A stretch of DNA of 64,000 nucleotides from Sutcliffiella cohnii. Lineage in GTDB: Bacteria; Bacillota; Bacilli; Bacillales; Bacillaceae_I. The position numbers and the translations under genes are program-made. This document shows positions 36,141-45,905 of the stretch, piece after piece. The notes beneath the pieces are model-generated. The model saw nothing but the letters and a program-made list of their open reading frames with translations. It was not told the DNA's origin and did not search any database. The first letter of the stretch is position 1. Each line of letters begins with the position of its first letter. The stretch spans positions 3,464,501-3,528,500 of the forward strand of contig NZ_CP018866.1 of assembly GCF_002250055.1 (NCBI RefSeq). The letters are read 5' to 3'.

Positions 36141-36477
36141 TACGGTTGGTTGAATTATTATACCGTTATAGAGTTACTACTCATTAATACATGTTATTCT
36201 TTGAGACTGCTAGAAAACAATAGTTTGTGAAACATGACACAAAATAGTCAATAATTCTTTGACTAAAATGCCACAATTCGTTCAAAAATTTAAGCTCTTT
36301 TTCTAGACGAGGAAATTTTTAGTCGAAATAAAGCGCTTATAACTACATTTTATAAATATATTAGAATAATATTTCTAAGATTGTTTTTCTAAGAAAAAGA
36401 AACTTGTACTCCCAGAAACATAAATATCGTTTCGTATAGTATGTTTAAATACTATTAATATTTATGGAGGTCTAATT
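36141..36477. other. AT-rich region between qox repeats and the 42-codon gene
   Basis: Should contain the qox promoter (minus) and the promoter of the small gene (plus). TATAAT on the minus strand near 36160 has no good -35. TATAGT near 36435 is a possible plus-strand -10. No gene is seen. Confidence 0.4.
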
Positions 36478-36606
36478 ATGAAGATGGCCAAGTTGGATAT
36501 AGATGAACTGCTAGATGCAACATCTGAAATGACCAAAATAGATACTAAAAATGTGATAAAACTTATTGAAATAGATCATTTATTAGAAACTACTAAAGAG
36601 TGGTAG
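36478..36606 (+). CDS. Undescribed 42-residue peptide with internal duplication
   Basis: ATG is preceded by GGAGG at ideal spacing, and a strong terminator follows the stop. The peptide reads as two related halves: LDIDELLDATSEM and IEIDHLLETTKEW, sharing the pattern x-(D/E)-I-D-x-L-L-(D/E)-x-T-x-E. Acidic, predicted helical, no signal peptide, ends in Trp. I recognise no family. It stands alone between the qox operon and ytpB. Could be a regulatory or signalling peptide; that is a guess. Confidence 0.65.
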   Translation: MKMAKLDIDELLDATSEMTKIDTKNVIKLIEIDHLLETTKEW

Positions 36607-36640
36607 TTTGTGTTTTAACATCTACTATTTTAAAAATGAA

Positions 36641-36680
36641 AAAAAGCTTTAAGAGGATTTTTTCCTCTTAAAGCTTTTTT
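36641..36680. terminator. Bidirectional terminator, small peptide gene and ytpB
   Basis: AAAAAGCTTTAAGAGGA pairs with TCCTCTTAAAGCTTTTTT with a T loop; A-run before and T-run after. Confidence 0.9.
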
Positions 36681-36691
36681 CTTCTTATTAT

Positions 36692-37765
36692 TTAGGAAGA
36701 CTTCCTCCATTTTTGTATCGTCCGATATGCTCGTCCATTTACATAGAAGAAGAAGGCTGTTCCTCCGCTAGAGCGGATAATTTTTTTCGCCAACGTAGAT
36801 ACTTCCTTACGTTCAGCTACTTTACGATCCGACAAATACACACCAAGCAACCCTCGATTTATTAATCGATGAAATTTTTCGTTTGGTAGTCCTGCAGTAA
36901 ACTCATCTGCCTTTTCTAAAAAGTGCTGGAGTCGTTCCAAAAGTTTTGTCTCATCTGGGTAGTAAAAACAAAAATTCAAATCTCCACCAAGTTGGTCCTC
37001 TTCTTGATCAATAAAATAATCTAATAAAATATGTAGCCCTTGAATATACGGAAAATAACCTTTCACAATTCGCTTGCCATGCTCTAATTGAAATGATTGA
37101 TGGAAAGAAGAAGAAACTAAGCAGAAAATTCCTAAAGTGGAACCTGAGCAAGCAGAAAATTCATACCACTCCATTTCAGGCAGTGTACTTTTATTTTCAG
37201 TAAACCACTTTTGCAATCTTGGGACTCTTTCTTCTTCCGCTACATGTTTATGCACTTGTAAATCACAATAGTAGTTCGCTAACTGTAATAGCTCTTGCCG
37301 AATACTGGCATAATGTTTATTTTCCTTTAACACCGATTGACAAGCAAGAACGAGATCAGCTAAGTAACCCCCATCCTCTTGATCCTCTCTATAGGCATAA
37401 TAATTTTTTATCGGTGCGCCTACTGTTAGTGCATCAGGCATTGCATCATGTAAAGCTCGAAAATCGATAGGATCTAGTGATGTACTTCTGTCACACAAAT
37501 TATCTAAGTAATCACTAATCGTTTGGTAGGCTACAATAAATTTAATACACTTTTCTAGTTCATCTTCTGATAATAATGAAAGAATTGCCCCACCTTCGCA
37601 ATGAAACGTCTTTGTTTCAATACTAGCTAATGCTTGCGTCCGTAATTCATCATTAGGGATTTTTTCTGCTCTCGCTTTCCAATAACTTAATTCACGGTAG
37701 ACAATTGGGAATACATCTCTATAAACTCGCTTCATTAGACTAATTGGATGGGTAGGAATCTTCAA
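36692..37765 (-). CDS. ytpB: Tetraprenyl-beta-curcumene synthase YtpB (DUF2600)
   Basis: 357 residues, all-helical terpene-synthase type. The Asp-rich segment SDYLDNLCDRSTSLD (about 93-107) and a second acidic region DYFIDQEEDQLGGDLN near 230 fit the YtpB/DUF2600 family, which converts heptaprenyl diphosphate to tetraprenyl-beta-curcumene, precursor of sesquarterpenes in bacilli. Adjacent to ytpA, as in B. subtilis, two bases after the ytpA stop on the same strand. Confidence 0.9.
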   Translation of the reverse strand: MKIPTHPISLMKRVYRDVFPIVYRELSYWKARAEKIPNDELRTQALASIETKTFHCEGGAILSLLSEDELEKCIKFIVAYQTISDYLDNLCDRSTSLDPIDFRALHDAMPDALTVGAPIKNYYAYREDQEDGGYLADLVLACQSVLKENKHYASIRQELLQLANYYCDLQVHKHVAEEERVPRLQKWFTENKSTLPEMEWYEFSACSGSTLGIFCLVSSSFHQSFQLEHGKRIVKGYFPYIQGLHILLDYFIDQEEDQLGGDLNFCFYYPDETKLLERLQHFLEKADEFTAGLPNEKFHRLINRGLLGVYLSDRKVAERKEVSTLAKKIIRSSGGTAFFFYVNGRAYRTIQKWRKSS

Positions 37766-37767
37766 GA

Positions 37768-38568
37768 TTAATCACTTCCTTCCAAGTTCAATTGTAAAAA
37801 TGCAAGGATATGGCGATACACTTGTTTTCTTTCTGGTTCATTAAAGAGCTCATGATATAAACCGTTAAATTCACGATAACTTTTATTTATACTCGCTAAA
37901 CGATCGAACCATTGAATAGTAGATTCTTTTTCCACCACTTGATCGTCACCCGCTTGCAACACTAAAAGTGGTAATTCGTAAGGAAAATAATCTTGTTCAT
38001 TAAAAGCTAATTTCATTGCGTTCGTTACTTCTCGATACCAATGAACGGAGATTTTGGCACTATATTTCGCGTCCTCTCTCCCAATAAGATACATCTCTTC
38101 ATTTCTTGTAACATCTTCTATACTTAATCCTGTCGAGATTAGTAACGAAGGCTTAATTTTATCTAATCCCTTCGCAAACAATTCTATCCCTTTGCTAGGT
38201 TTTTTAGAAAGTTCGAGGCTTGGGGATGATAATATAACACCTTGAATTAATAAATCCTGTCTTTTTTGTAACGTTCTAATAACAGCAAGCCCGCCAATGC
38301 TATGGCCATATACAAATACTGGCGGTTCTAATAAATATGCTTGCTTTACCCATTTATCCACTTCATTTATATATTCCTCAAAGCTTTCTATATGACCTTT
38401 CCTTCTAGTCGATAACCCTTGACCAGGAAGATCACCCATTATGACATGAAAACCAGAACGGTTGAAAAATTTAATAAGTAATTCATATCGTCCGTGATAA
38501 TCTAAAGCACTATGTACAATTACAATTGTACCTTTTTTGTTATCAGCAGTTGTTAACCATTGTCTCAC
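37768..38568 (-). CDS. ytpA: Alpha/beta hydrolase YtpA (lysophospholipase-like, bacilysocin synthesis in B. subtilis)
   Basis: 266 residues from a GTG at 38568 with GGGAG upstream; the frame stays open much further but that part runs through the divergent ytoA gene and is not protein-like. Hydrolase motifs: HSALDYHGRYELLIK, GDLPGQGLSTR, nucleophile Ser in YGHSIGG, Asp in QAGDDQVV and His in NGLYHELFNEPER. B. subtilis YtpA cleaves phosphatidylglycerol to the lysophospholipid antibiotic bacilysocin; the same role is inferred. Confidence 0.86.
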   Translation of the reverse strand: MRQWLTTADNKKGTIVIVHSALDYHGRYELLIKFFNRSGFHVIMGDLPGQGLSTRRKGHIESFEEYINEVDKWVKQAYLLEPPVFVYGHSIGGLAVIRTLQKRQDLLIQGVILSSPSLELSKKPSKGIELFAKGLDKIKPSLLISTGLSIEDVTRNEEMYLIGREDAKYSAKISVHWYREVTNAMKLAFNEQDYFPYELPLLVLQAGDDQVVEKESTIQWFDRLASINKSYREFNGLYHELFNEPERKQVYRHILAFLQLNLEGSD

Positions 38569-38643
38569 ATTCTCAACTCCCACATGTAAATATGTAAGTT
38601 TCTTTGTTATGATAAAAGAAAAAGCATATTGGGGGTAACCAAC

Positions 38644-39162
38644 ATGTATAAACTTTATCCTTACAAAGATAAGAAACCAAATATTGATTCTACCACATAT
38701 ATTGCTGATTTCGCAGTAATTACTGGTGACGTTACAATTGGCCAACAGTGTAGTATATGGTTTCACACTGTAATACGCGGTGATGTCGCTCCAACTATTA
38801 TTGGAAACCGAGTAAATATTCAAGATCAGTCTCTTCTTCACCAAAGTCCAAATCGTCCGTTAGTTATAGAGGATGACGTTACAATCGGCCATCAATGCAC
38901 ATTACATAGCTCGATTATTCGAAAAGACGCACTAATAGGCATGAATTCCATTATTTTAGATGGTGCTGAAATAGGAGAAGGAGCTTTTATAGGGGCAGGT
39001 AGCTTAGTACCTCCCGGCAAAGTAATTCCTCCTAATACGCTAGCGTTCGGAAGACCAGCAAAAGTAATTCGAGATTTAAATGACGAAGATCGTAAAGATA
39101 TGGCACGTATTAGAAGAGAATATGTGGAAAAAGGCCAATATTACAAATCCATCCAATCATAA
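38644..39162 (+). CDS. ytoA: Gamma-carbonic-anhydrase-like left-handed beta-helix protein YtoA
   Basis: 172 residues, hexapeptide-repeat protein: AVITGDVTIG, SIWFHTVIRGDVAP, VNIQDQSLLHQ, VTIGHQCTLHSSII, LIGMNSIILDGAEIG. His residues in LLHQ and IGHQCTLH sit where the family binds metal. Trimeric, probably Zn- or Fe-binding; carbonic anhydrase activity is not certain for this subgroup. The ATG at 38644 follows GGGGGTAACC. Divergent from ytpA, 75 bases apart. Confidence 0.9.
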   Translation: MYKLYPYKDKKPNIDSTTYIADFAVITGDVTIGQQCSIWFHTVIRGDVAPTIIGNRVNIQDQSLLHQSPNRPLVIEDDVTIGHQCTLHSSIIRKDALIGMNSIILDGAEIGEGAFIGAGSLVPPGKVIPPNTLAFGRPAKVIRDLNDEDRKDMARIRREYVEKGQYYKSIQS

Positions 39163-39282
39163 TTATTTTCTACTATTATCTATTATTACTATTTTGTTAT
39201 GAATCGTAATTAAATTCAAATTATACGCTAATGATACAATCTTTCGCTTTGTATTAATGATTTTGTTGCCAGTCGCTTTAAC

Positions 39283-39318
39283 ATGACCATGAATGTATTC
39301 ATACATGGTCATTTTTTG
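39283..39318 (+). terminator. Terminator of ytoA
   Basis: ATGACCATG-AATG and CATA-CATGGTCAT arms followed by six T on the plus strand. Confidence 0.8.
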
Positions 39319-39416
39319 GTTGAAAAAAGCTTTAACATTCTTTTTACAACATGTTAGTATTTCCTAAATATTCCTCTATTAAAATGATTATAAAAGAAAT
39401 GAAAAGGGGTTATAAG

Positions 39417-39956
39417 ATGGCTAAGCTTTTCACTCACATTTATACATTCGAATGCTTCCTTTTTAAGTATATTAACCAATTTTACAAGAGAAAGCTATTA
39501 AACACATTTTTTCATGGGGTTACACATTTAGGTGGAGCATCTTTTACTATTTCAATTTCACTACTTTTCATTATTTTTTCTTCTCATTCACTGCATACTA
39601 CTGCAATAGCAAGTGCAGTTGCTCTTACTATTAGCCATATTCCAGTTGCTCTATTAAAAAAATTATTACCTAGGAAACGTCCCTATTTAGTAATTGAACA
39701 TATTAACGTTACTCAAAATCCTTTAAAAGATCATTCTTTTCCATCTGGTCATACGACAGCAATCTTTTCCATTGTAGTTCCTTTTATTATTTTTTATCCT
39801 ACATTATCAATTTTATTACTGCCTGTCGCTTGTGCTGTCGGTCTTTCTAGAATTTATTTAGGACTGCACTATCCATCAGATGTTATTGTCGGTTGTTTAC
39901 TAGGCTGTACAGCGGGATATGTTTCTCATGCTTTTATACACACCTATTTTATCTAA
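39417..39956 (+). CDS. PAP2-family membrane phosphatase
   Basis: 179 residues from the ATG at 39417 (AAAAGGGG upstream). About five spans, with the three PAP2 phosphatase motifs intact: KKLLPRKRP (KX6RP), FPSGHTTA (PSGH), and SRIYLGLHYPSD (SRX5HX3D). It dephosphorylates a lipid phosphate at the outer membrane face, for example undecaprenyl diphosphate or phosphatidylglycerol phosphate. It lies 15 bases before the glycosyltransferase gene, so it may act in the same lipid pathway. Confidence 0.85.
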   Translation: MAKLFTHIYTFECFLFKYINQFYKRKLLNTFFHGVTHLGGASFTISISLLFIIFSSHSLHTTAIASAVALTISHIPVALLKKLLPRKRPYLVIEHINVTQNPLKDHSFPSGHTTAIFSIVVPFIIFYPTLSILLLPVACAVGLSRIYLGLHYPSDVIVGCLLGCTAGYVSHAFIHTYFI

Positions 39957-39971
39957 TTTGGAGGGAATACA

Positions 39972-41114
39972 ATGAAAATCGCTATTTTCACTGATACTTT
40001 TTTTCCTGAAGTTAATGGGGTTGCGAAGACTTTAAAACGCTATACAGATTATTTAACAAAGGAACAAATTGAATTCCGTGTTTTTGCACCGGAAAGTACC
40101 GAAAAAGAATTTTTCTCTACACATGTTCATCGTTTTACTAGTTTTCCATTTTTCCTATATCCAGAATGTCGACTCGCCTTACCTAAAACATCACAAGTAA
40201 AAGAAGAGCTTATTCGATTTAAGCCTGACATTATACACGTTGCTACTCCCTTTAATATGGGGTTATGTGGATTGCATTATGCGAAAAAACTAAACATCCC
40301 CATTGTCGGTTCGTATCATACAGATTTCGATAAATATTTAGAGTATTATGACCTTCAATTGTTTTCTAAACTTCTTTGGAAATACATGGGATGGTTTCAT
40401 CGGCCGTTAGAAAAAATATTTGTTCCTTCTATACAAACCGAAGAACATTTAACAAAAAAAGGTTTTACAAGGTTAGCTATTTGGTCACGAGGTGTAGATA
40501 GTACCGTTTTTCATCCATTATTTAATGAACAGGAAGTGAGGGGGAAATATAATATTAAAGAAAAATATATCCTCTTATATGTAGGTAGACTTGCACCGGA
40601 AAAAGATGTTTTACTCTTACCTGAAATTGCTGAAAACCTACCTCCAGAAATCAAGCAAAACTCGCACTGGTTAGTAGTTGGCGATGGCCCACTTAAAGAA
40701 GAATTAAAGAAACTTGCACCAAAAAACATGACTTTTACAGGTTTTTTAAAAGGAGAAGAGTTGGCAGCAGTATATGCTAGCGCTAACGTTTTTGTATTTC
40801 CGTCTACAACAGAAACGTTCGGTAATGTAGTGTTAGAAGCATTAGCCTGTGGCACCCCAACGATTGCGGCAAATGCAGGTGGAGTACGTTCGATTGTCAA
40901 AGAAGGAGTAACAGGGTTTTTATGTGTTGAAAAAGATACGAATGAGTTTGTAGAAAAAATTACTTATTTTTTAAAAAATGAGGCTGTTATGTATAATATG
41001 AGTCAAAAAGCAAGACAATACGCATTAACACAGTCCTGGGATTCTATTTTCGATAATTTAGTAATGGAATACGAAGAAGTGTTAAAAAGTATTGCTCTTC
41101 AACATTTAGCTTAA
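39972..41114 (+). CDS. GT4 glycosyltransferase (MgtA/PimB-like)
   Basis: 380 residues, GT-B fold. Opening FTDTFFPEVNGVAKTL, then VGSYHTDFDKYLEYYD, IWSRGVDSTVFHP, YVGRLAPEKDV, VVGDGPLKEEL, and the donor-binding PSTTETFGNVVLEALACGTP. This pattern matches the group that glycosylates diacylglycerol or phosphoinositides (alpha-mannosyl or glucosyl transfer). Preceded by GGAGGG and coupled to the PAP2 gene. Acceptor and sugar are not determinable here. Confidence 0.87.
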   Translation: MKIAIFTDTFFPEVNGVAKTLKRYTDYLTKEQIEFRVFAPESTEKEFFSTHVHRFTSFPFFLYPECRLALPKTSQVKEELIRFKPDIIHVATPFNMGLCGLHYAKKLNIPIVGSYHTDFDKYLEYYDLQLFSKLLWKYMGWFHRPLEKIFVPSIQTEEHLTKKGFTRLAIWSRGVDSTVFHPLFNEQEVRGKYNIKEKYILLYVGRLAPEKDVLLLPEIAENLPPEIKQNSHWLVVGDGPLKEELKKLAPKNMTFTGFLKGEELAAVYASANVFVFPSTTETFGNVVLEALACGTPTIAANAGGVRSIVKEGVTGFLCVEKDTNEFVEKITYFLKNEAVMYNMSQKARQYALTQSWDSIFDNLVMEYEEVLKSIALQHLA

Positions 41115-41137
41115 TTTTTTAAGAGGTGAGTAGTAAT

Positions 41138-41308
41138 ATGTCAACTTGGAATAAACAAGCTAGTAGAAATAATAATCTACCTCCTAACATGAATATTAAA
41201 AGCGAGTCTATAATAAATAAAAAGATTCAAAATAATATTCAAGAGCAAAATGGAATGGAACCGAATGAACAAGAGGAATTATTAAATAACCCACAGTCTG
41301 AAAGCTAA
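41138..41308 (+). CDS. Small hydrophilic protein, 56 residues, unknown
   Basis: Starts at ATG 41138 with AAGAGGTGAG seven bases upstream (a GTG at 41126 overlaps that site). Asn, Gln and Glu make up most of it; no hydrophobic core, so probably disordered. It directly follows the glycosyltransferase gene and precedes a terminator, which suggests it is the last gene of that transcript. No family recognised. Confidence 0.55.
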   Translation: MSTWNKQASRNNNLPPNMNIKSESIINKKIQNNIQEQNGMEPNEQEELLNNPQSES

Positions 41309-41310
41309 AG

Positions 41311-41378
41311 AAAAGGGTGTTCTAAATACTCGCCCCCAATTAATTACAATGGCGGCTGGCTATTTAGTACACCCTTTT
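41311..41378. terminator. Terminator between the small gene and yeeI
   Basis: AAAAGGGTGT-CTAAATA and TATTTAG-ACACCCTTTT long arms with a loop of about 30 bases, usable from both sides. Confidence 0.7.
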
Positions 41379-41384
41379 AAATTA

Positions 41385-42101
41385 TTAGCCTAAGTCTACG
41401 TTATGATAAACTTGTTGAACATCTTCTAAATCTTCTAACGCATCAATCATTTTCTCAAACTGTGCTAATGAATCTTCCGATAAGGTTACTTCCGTTTGAG
41501 GTAACATTGTTAATTCCGCTACTTTAAATTCTGTAACCCCTGCATTTTTAAACGCCTCTTGAACAGCATGAAATTGGTCTGGCTCTGCATAAACGATGAC
41601 CGTATCTTCTTCCTCTAATATATCACGTGCATCAAGATCTGCTTCCATTAATAACTCTAATACCTCGTCAGCAGACTTCCCTTCTACACCAATAACCGCA
41701 GTCGAATCGAACATGTAAGCGACAGAACCACTTACACCCATGTTACCACCATTTTTACCAAAAGCAGCACGAACTTCCGAAGCTGTTCTATTCACATTGT
41801 TCGTTAATGCATCTACTATAACCATTGAACCATTCGGACCAAATCCTTCGTAACGAAGTTTATCGTAAGTTTCTTCTCCGCCACCTTTTGCTTTTTCAAT
41901 GGCACGGTCAATAATTGCTCTCGGAACATTATATGTTTTTGCCTTTTCTAAAACAAAGCGTAATGCTTGATTTAGTTCTGGGTCAGGCTCTCCCTGTTTT
42001 GCTACTACATAAATTTCACGACCGAATTTCGCATATATTCGGCTCGTATTTGCATCTTTTGCAGCCTTTTTTTCTTTAATGTTGTTCCATTTACGGCCCA
42101 T
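41385..42101 (-). CDS. yeeI: YebC/PmpR (TACO1) family protein YeeI
   Basis: 238 residues from the ATG at 42101. [20 protein letters not shown] and [20 protein letters not shown] are hallmark YebC motifs; the MGRKW opening and length mark the YebC-II subgroup, B. subtilis YeeI. Long annotated as a transcription regulator; recent work on this subgroup points to relief of ribosome stalling at proline runs, which I recall without being able to check here. Confidence 0.92.
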   Translation of the reverse strand: MGRKWNNIKEKKAAKDANTSRIYAKFGREIYVVAKQGEPDPELNQALRFVLEKAKTYNVPRAIIDRAIEKAKGGGEETYDKLRYEGFGPNGSMVIVDALTNNVNRTASEVRAAFGKNGGNMGVSGSVAYMFDSTAVIGVEGKSADEVLELLMEADLDARDILEEEDTVIVYAEPDQFHAVQEAFKNAGVTEFKVAELTMLPQTEVTLSEDSLAQFEKMIDALEDLEDVQQVYHNVDLG

Positions 42102-42351
42102 CAAAAACACTCACTTTCAACATAAGTCTATAAGCAGAAGTTTTATAGCAAATATATTATAACGCTATAGGCTATGATTTGTTAAGTGTTAGAAAAAATA
42201 AACATACAAAAGCGAAGGTGCTATAGTATTCTACCATGTTACAGTTTCACTTCGCTATCGTCCATGAATCTCTCCGGTGTATGCCTTCCGTATTCTTCTT
42301 CACTATGTTGTTAGTTTTGAAAATAAAAATCCTTTCAATTTTACACCAAAA

Positions 42352-42375
42352 AACTGCAAAGGAATCTCTGCAGTT
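42352..42375. terminator. Terminator of metK
   Basis: AACTGCA and TGCAGTT arms with A-run and T-run on both sides; it follows the metK stop on the minus strand. Confidence 0.75.
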
Positions 42376-42390
42376 TTTTGGTTACATCTA

Positions 42391-43590
42391 TTAAGCGTTT
42401 GCTTGTTCTTTTAATGCAGTAGCTTTATCTGTACGCTCCCAAGGAAGGTCAAGGTCGTTACGTCCGAAGTGGCCGTAAGCAGCTGTTTGTTTGTAAATCG
42501 GGCGACGTAAGTCAAGCATTTTAATAATACCTGCTGGACGTAAGTCAAAATTAGCACGTACAAGTTCTACTAATTTCTCTTCTGATAATTTTCCAGTTCC
42601 GAAAGTATCAACTGCGATAGAAACTGGTTGAGCAACACCAATTGCATATGCTAGTTGCACTTCACATTTGTCAGCAAGTTCTGCAGCAACGATGTTTTTC
42701 GCAACGTAACGAGCAGCATAAGCACCAGAGCGGTCTACTTTAGTAGCATCCTTACCAGAGAAAGCTCCTCCACCATGACGTGCATAACCACCGTACGTAT
42801 CAACAATAATTTTTCTACCAGTTAAACCAGCATCCCCTTGAGGTCCACCAATTACGAAACGACCTGTTGGGTTGATGAAATATTTAGTGTTTTCGTCAAT
42901 TAATTCAGCTGGAACAACTGGATTAATAACGTACTCTTTAATATTGCGTTGAATTTGCTCTAACGTAATTTCTGGGTGATGTTGTGTTGAAATAACAATC
43001 GTATCAATACGAACAGGTTTGTCGTTCTCATCATACTCCACTGTTACCTGTGTTTTACCGTCTGGACGTAAGTATGGTAAGATTTCTTCTTTTCTTACTT
43101 CAGTTAGACGACGAGCTAATTTGTGAGCAAGAGATATTGGTAATGGCATTAATTCTTTCGTTTCATTACAAGCAAAACCAAACATTAAACCTTGGTCTCC
43201 AGCTCCAATAGCCTCGATTTCCGCATCTGTCATTTGTCCTTCACGTGCCTCTAACGCTTGGTCTACCCCCATCGCGATATCAGCAGATTGCTCATCTATT
43301 GAAGTTAATACTGCACACGTTTCCGCATCAAATCCGTATTTCGCACGCGTATATCCGATACCTTGAATAGTTTCACGAACAATTTTAGGAATATCTACGT
43401 ATGTAGATGTTGTAATTTCACCAGCAACTAATACAAGACCTGTAGTAACAGATGTTTCACAAGCTACGCGGGCATTAGGGTCATTTGCCAAAATAGCATC
43501 CAGGATAGAATCAGAAATTTGATCACAAATTTTGTCCGGGTGTCCCTCAGTAACGGACTCAGAAGTAAATAAACGACGTTGTTTTGTCAT
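42391..43590 (-). CDS. metK: S-adenosylmethionine synthetase
   Basis: 399 residues. [22 protein letters not shown] carries the N-terminal ATP/methionine site, then [12 protein letters not shown] and [16 protein letters not shown], both MetK signatures. Makes SAM from methionine and ATP. Located divergently from pckA as in B. subtilis and preceded by a SAM riboswitch that closes a feedback loop. Confidence 0.97.
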   Translation of the reverse strand: MTKQRRLFTSESVTEGHPDKICDQISDSILDAILANDPNARVACETSVTTGLVLVAGEITTSTYVDIPKIVRETIQGIGYTRAKYGFDAETCAVLTSIDEQSADIAMGVDQALEAREGQMTDAEIEAIGAGDQGLMFGFACNETKELMPLPISLAHKLARRLTEVRKEEILPYLRPDGKTQVTVEYDENDKPVRIDTIVISTQHHPEITLEQIQRNIKEYVINPVVPAELIDENTKYFINPTGRFVIGGPQGDAGLTGRKIIVDTYGGYARHGGGAFSGKDATKVDRSGAYAARYVAKNIVAAELADKCEVQLAYAIGVAQPVSIAVDTFGTGKLSEEKLVELVRANFDLRPAGIIKMLDLRRPIYKQTAAYGHFGRNDLDLPWERTDKATALKEQANA

Positions 43591-43719
43591 TTTATAAAGT
43601 TCCTCCTTTATAATTATCGGTGTATATCACCATCATGATACGGATCTCCACTTTCCCAATAAAACTTTAAGATAAGCTCCAATGTTAATATATAACGCTC
43701 TCCCTTATCTTGTGTCAAA

Positions 43720-43930
43720 ATATAAAAAACCTTTCCTTTTTTTGAGGAAAGGTTGAAGATTTATCGCCTTTCACTCTTATCACGCAAAGCATATAATACT
43801 TTGCTTCAGGTTAGCACCTTTTCTCACTTCATTAAATATGCCCAGTATGTATTGCAGTTAAATGAGCAGGTTGCTGGGTTTCATCGGGCCTGTCCCTCCA
43901 CCATCTCGGGATAAGAGTATCCGTTCAGTG
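43720..43930 (-). promoter_or_regulatory. SAM-I (S-box) riboswitch of metK
   Basis: P1 arms CTCTTATC and GATAAGAG enclose the aptamer at 43774-43917, with the conserved minus-strand GGACAGGCCCGATGAAACCC and AGGTGCTAACCTG segments. Downstream a terminator (arms AACCTTTCC and GGAAAGGTT, 43729-43754) ends in a T-run. SAM binding favours termination, lowering metK. Confidence 0.95.
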
Positions 43931-43936
43931 ATTTAT

Positions 43937-43964
43937 ATTATCGTAGTGAAACTATCTATGTCAA
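43937..43964 (-). promoter_or_regulatory. Sigma-A promoter of metK
   Basis: Minus-strand TTGACA (43959-43964) with GATAAT (43937-43942) at 16-base spacing, directly before the S-box. Confidence 0.75.
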
Positions 43965-44251
43965 CAAAAACCGACATTTTTCCTAAAGAAAAAAAGAGAA
44001 ATACTTGTATTTTTATAATATAGTGAATATATACTATGAAATAATCTTCCACTAGCTTTATCAACTACTACAATGTTAGAGTTCATCAATATGACGCTAT
44101 CTATACCAAATTTGAGAAAAAAGTGTATTTTATGAACTTCCATTGTAATCTTTACATAAAATATCACAATTAGTATGGACTATTGATGTTAATGTGTTAT
44201 ACTTTTAATTATTAACATAAACAATACACTTTTCTGAAGGAGAGTTTAAAG
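43965..44251. other. Regulatory gap before pckA
   Basis: AT-rich, no gene. A plus-strand TATACT near 44207 with only a weak -35 (ATGGAC) is a possible pckA promoter. GTTAAT...ATTAAC half-sites flank it. In B. subtilis pckA is repressed by CcpN; no site could be assigned by eye. Confidence 0.4.
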
Positions 44252-45838
44252 ATGAAAACGGTTGGTATCGATAACGGACTATCTACATTATTATATGGAA
44301 GCAATGCAAATGTACAATTATCTGTCCCACAATTGGTAGAAAAAGTTTTAGAAAGAAAAGAAGGAACTTTATCTGCAACAGGTGCAGTGCTTGCAACTAC
44401 TGGAAAATACACAGGTAGATCACCGAAAGATAAATTTATCGTCCAAGACGAAATCAGTAAAGATAAAGTAGACTGGGGAAAAGTAAATCAACCTATTTCT
44501 GAAGATGTATTTGATGCATTATATAATAAGGTTGTTCATTACTTAGAAAACAAAGATGAAATTTTTATTTTTAAAGGTTTTGCAGGTGCAGACGAGAAGT
44601 ATCGCTTACCAATTCAAGTTATCAATGAATTTGCATGGCACAACCTTTTTGCACACCAATTATTTATTCGTCCAACAGAAGAAGAAGTAGCAACACATGA
44701 AGCTGGATTTTCGATTATTTCGGCACCAACGTTTAAGGCTGATCCTTCAATTGATAAAACAAACTCTGAAGCATTCATTTTAGTATCGTTTAAAAAGAGA
44801 ATTATTTTAATAGGCGGTACAGAATATGCTGGCGAAATGAAAAAATCAATTTTCTCGATTATGAACTACTTATTACCTGAAAACGGTATTTTGCCGATGC
44901 ACTGCTCTGCTAACGTAGGTCGTGAAGGAGATGTGGCGTTGTTTTTCGGGTTATCAGGAACTGGTAAAACGACCCTTTCTGCCGATCCAAATCGTAAATT
45001 AATTGGTGACGACGAACATGGTTGGTCCAACACTGGTGTATTCAACATTGAAGGTGGTTGTTATGCAAAATGTATCGGACTTTCTCAAGAAAAAGAACCA
45101 CAAATTTTTGATAGCATCCGCTTCGGATCTGTATTAGAAAATGTAGTATTAAATGAAAACAGTAGAATTCCTGATTACGATGATTCGTCACTAACAGAAA
45201 ACACTCGTGCAGCATATCCATTACAAGCAATGAATAACATTGTTGATCCAAGCGTTGCTGGGCATCCAACAACTATTATATTTTTAACAGCTGATGCAAC
45301 TGGGGTACTACCTCCTATTAGCAAATTATCAAAAGAACAAGCTATGTTCCATTTTTTAAGCGGTTACACAAGTAAACTTGCTGGAACAGAACGTGGCATC
45401 ACTTCACCACAGGCAACGTTCTCTACATGCTTCGGATCACCTTTCTTACCACTACCTGCAACAACTTATGCAGAAATGTTAGGAAAGAAAATTGACGAAC
45501 ACAACGTTCAAGTATTTTTAGTTAATACAGGGTGGACCGGTGGAGAGTATGGTGTAGGTAATAGAATGAAACTTTCCTATACTCGTTCCATGGTGCAAGC
45601 AGCTCTTGAAGGTGAATTAACAAATGCAGAATTTCAACCTGATCCATATTTCGGAGTAAACGTACCTTTACATGTAACTGGTGTTCCTGACGAAGTATTA
45701 CAACCTAAGAAAACATGGACTAGTGAAGCAGAATATGATAAAAAAGCACGTGAACTAGCAGAGAAGTTCAAACAAAATTTCACAAAATTCCAACATGTTC
45801 CAAATAACATTTTAGCTCTTGGTGGTCCAACAGTTTAA
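44252..45838 (+). CDS. pckA: Phosphoenolpyruvate carboxykinase (ATP)
   Basis: 528 residues. Nucleotide-binding kinase-1a motif [16 protein letters not shown], metal/OAA site GDDEHGW, and [12 protein letters not shown] are the ATP-dependent PEPCK signatures; RSPKDKFIV binds substrate near the N-terminus. It converts oxaloacetate to PEP in gluconeogenesis. Strong AAGGAGAG site. Divergent from metK. Confidence 0.97.
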   Translation: MKTVGIDNGLSTLLYGSNANVQLSVPQLVEKVLERKEGTLSATGAVLATTGKYTGRSPKDKFIVQDEISKDKVDWGKVNQPISEDVFDALYNKVVHYLENKDEIFIFKGFAGADEKYRLPIQVINEFAWHNLFAHQLFIRPTEEEVATHEAGFSIISAPTFKADPSIDKTNSEAFILVSFKKRIILIGGTEYAGEMKKSIFSIMNYLLPENGILPMHCSANVGREGDVALFFGLSGTGKTTLSADPNRKLIGDDEHGWSNTGVFNIEGGCYAKCIGLSQEKEPQIFDSIRFGSVLENVVLNENSRIPDYDDSSLTENTRAAYPLQAMNNIVDPSVAGHPTTIIFLTADATGVLPPISKLSKEQAMFHFLSGYTSKLAGTERGITSPQATFSTCFGSPFLPLPATTYAEMLGKKIDEHNVQVFLVNTGWTGGEYGVGNRMKLSYTRSMVQAALEGELTNAEFQPDPYFGVNVPLHVTGVPDEVLQPKKTWTSEAEYDKKARELAEKFKQNFTKFQHVPNNILALGGPTV

Positions 45839-45840
45839 TT

Positions 45841-45887
45841 AAAAAGCACGACTGTATGATAGTCTATACCATACAGTCGTGCTTTTT
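45841..45887. terminator. Bidirectional terminator between pckA and ytmA
   Basis: AAAAAGCACGACTGTATG pairs with CATACAGTCGTGCTTTTT. Very strong, between convergent genes. Confidence 0.92.
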
Positions 45888-45905
45888 CTATGTAACAAGG
45901 TACTG

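Noticed and set aside
38569..38844. Long N-terminal extension of YtpA
   Set aside because: It overlaps the divergent ytoA gene, has no ribosome site and makes the protein much longer than known YtpA.
42210..42290. Another copy of the interspersed repeat
   Set aside because: Only AAAAGCGAAGG and a GGTGTATG-like string resemble the families; too little to support.
44866..45272. Minus-strand open frames inside pckA
   Set aside because: No ribosome sites, opposite a conserved enzyme gene; shadows of pckA codon use.
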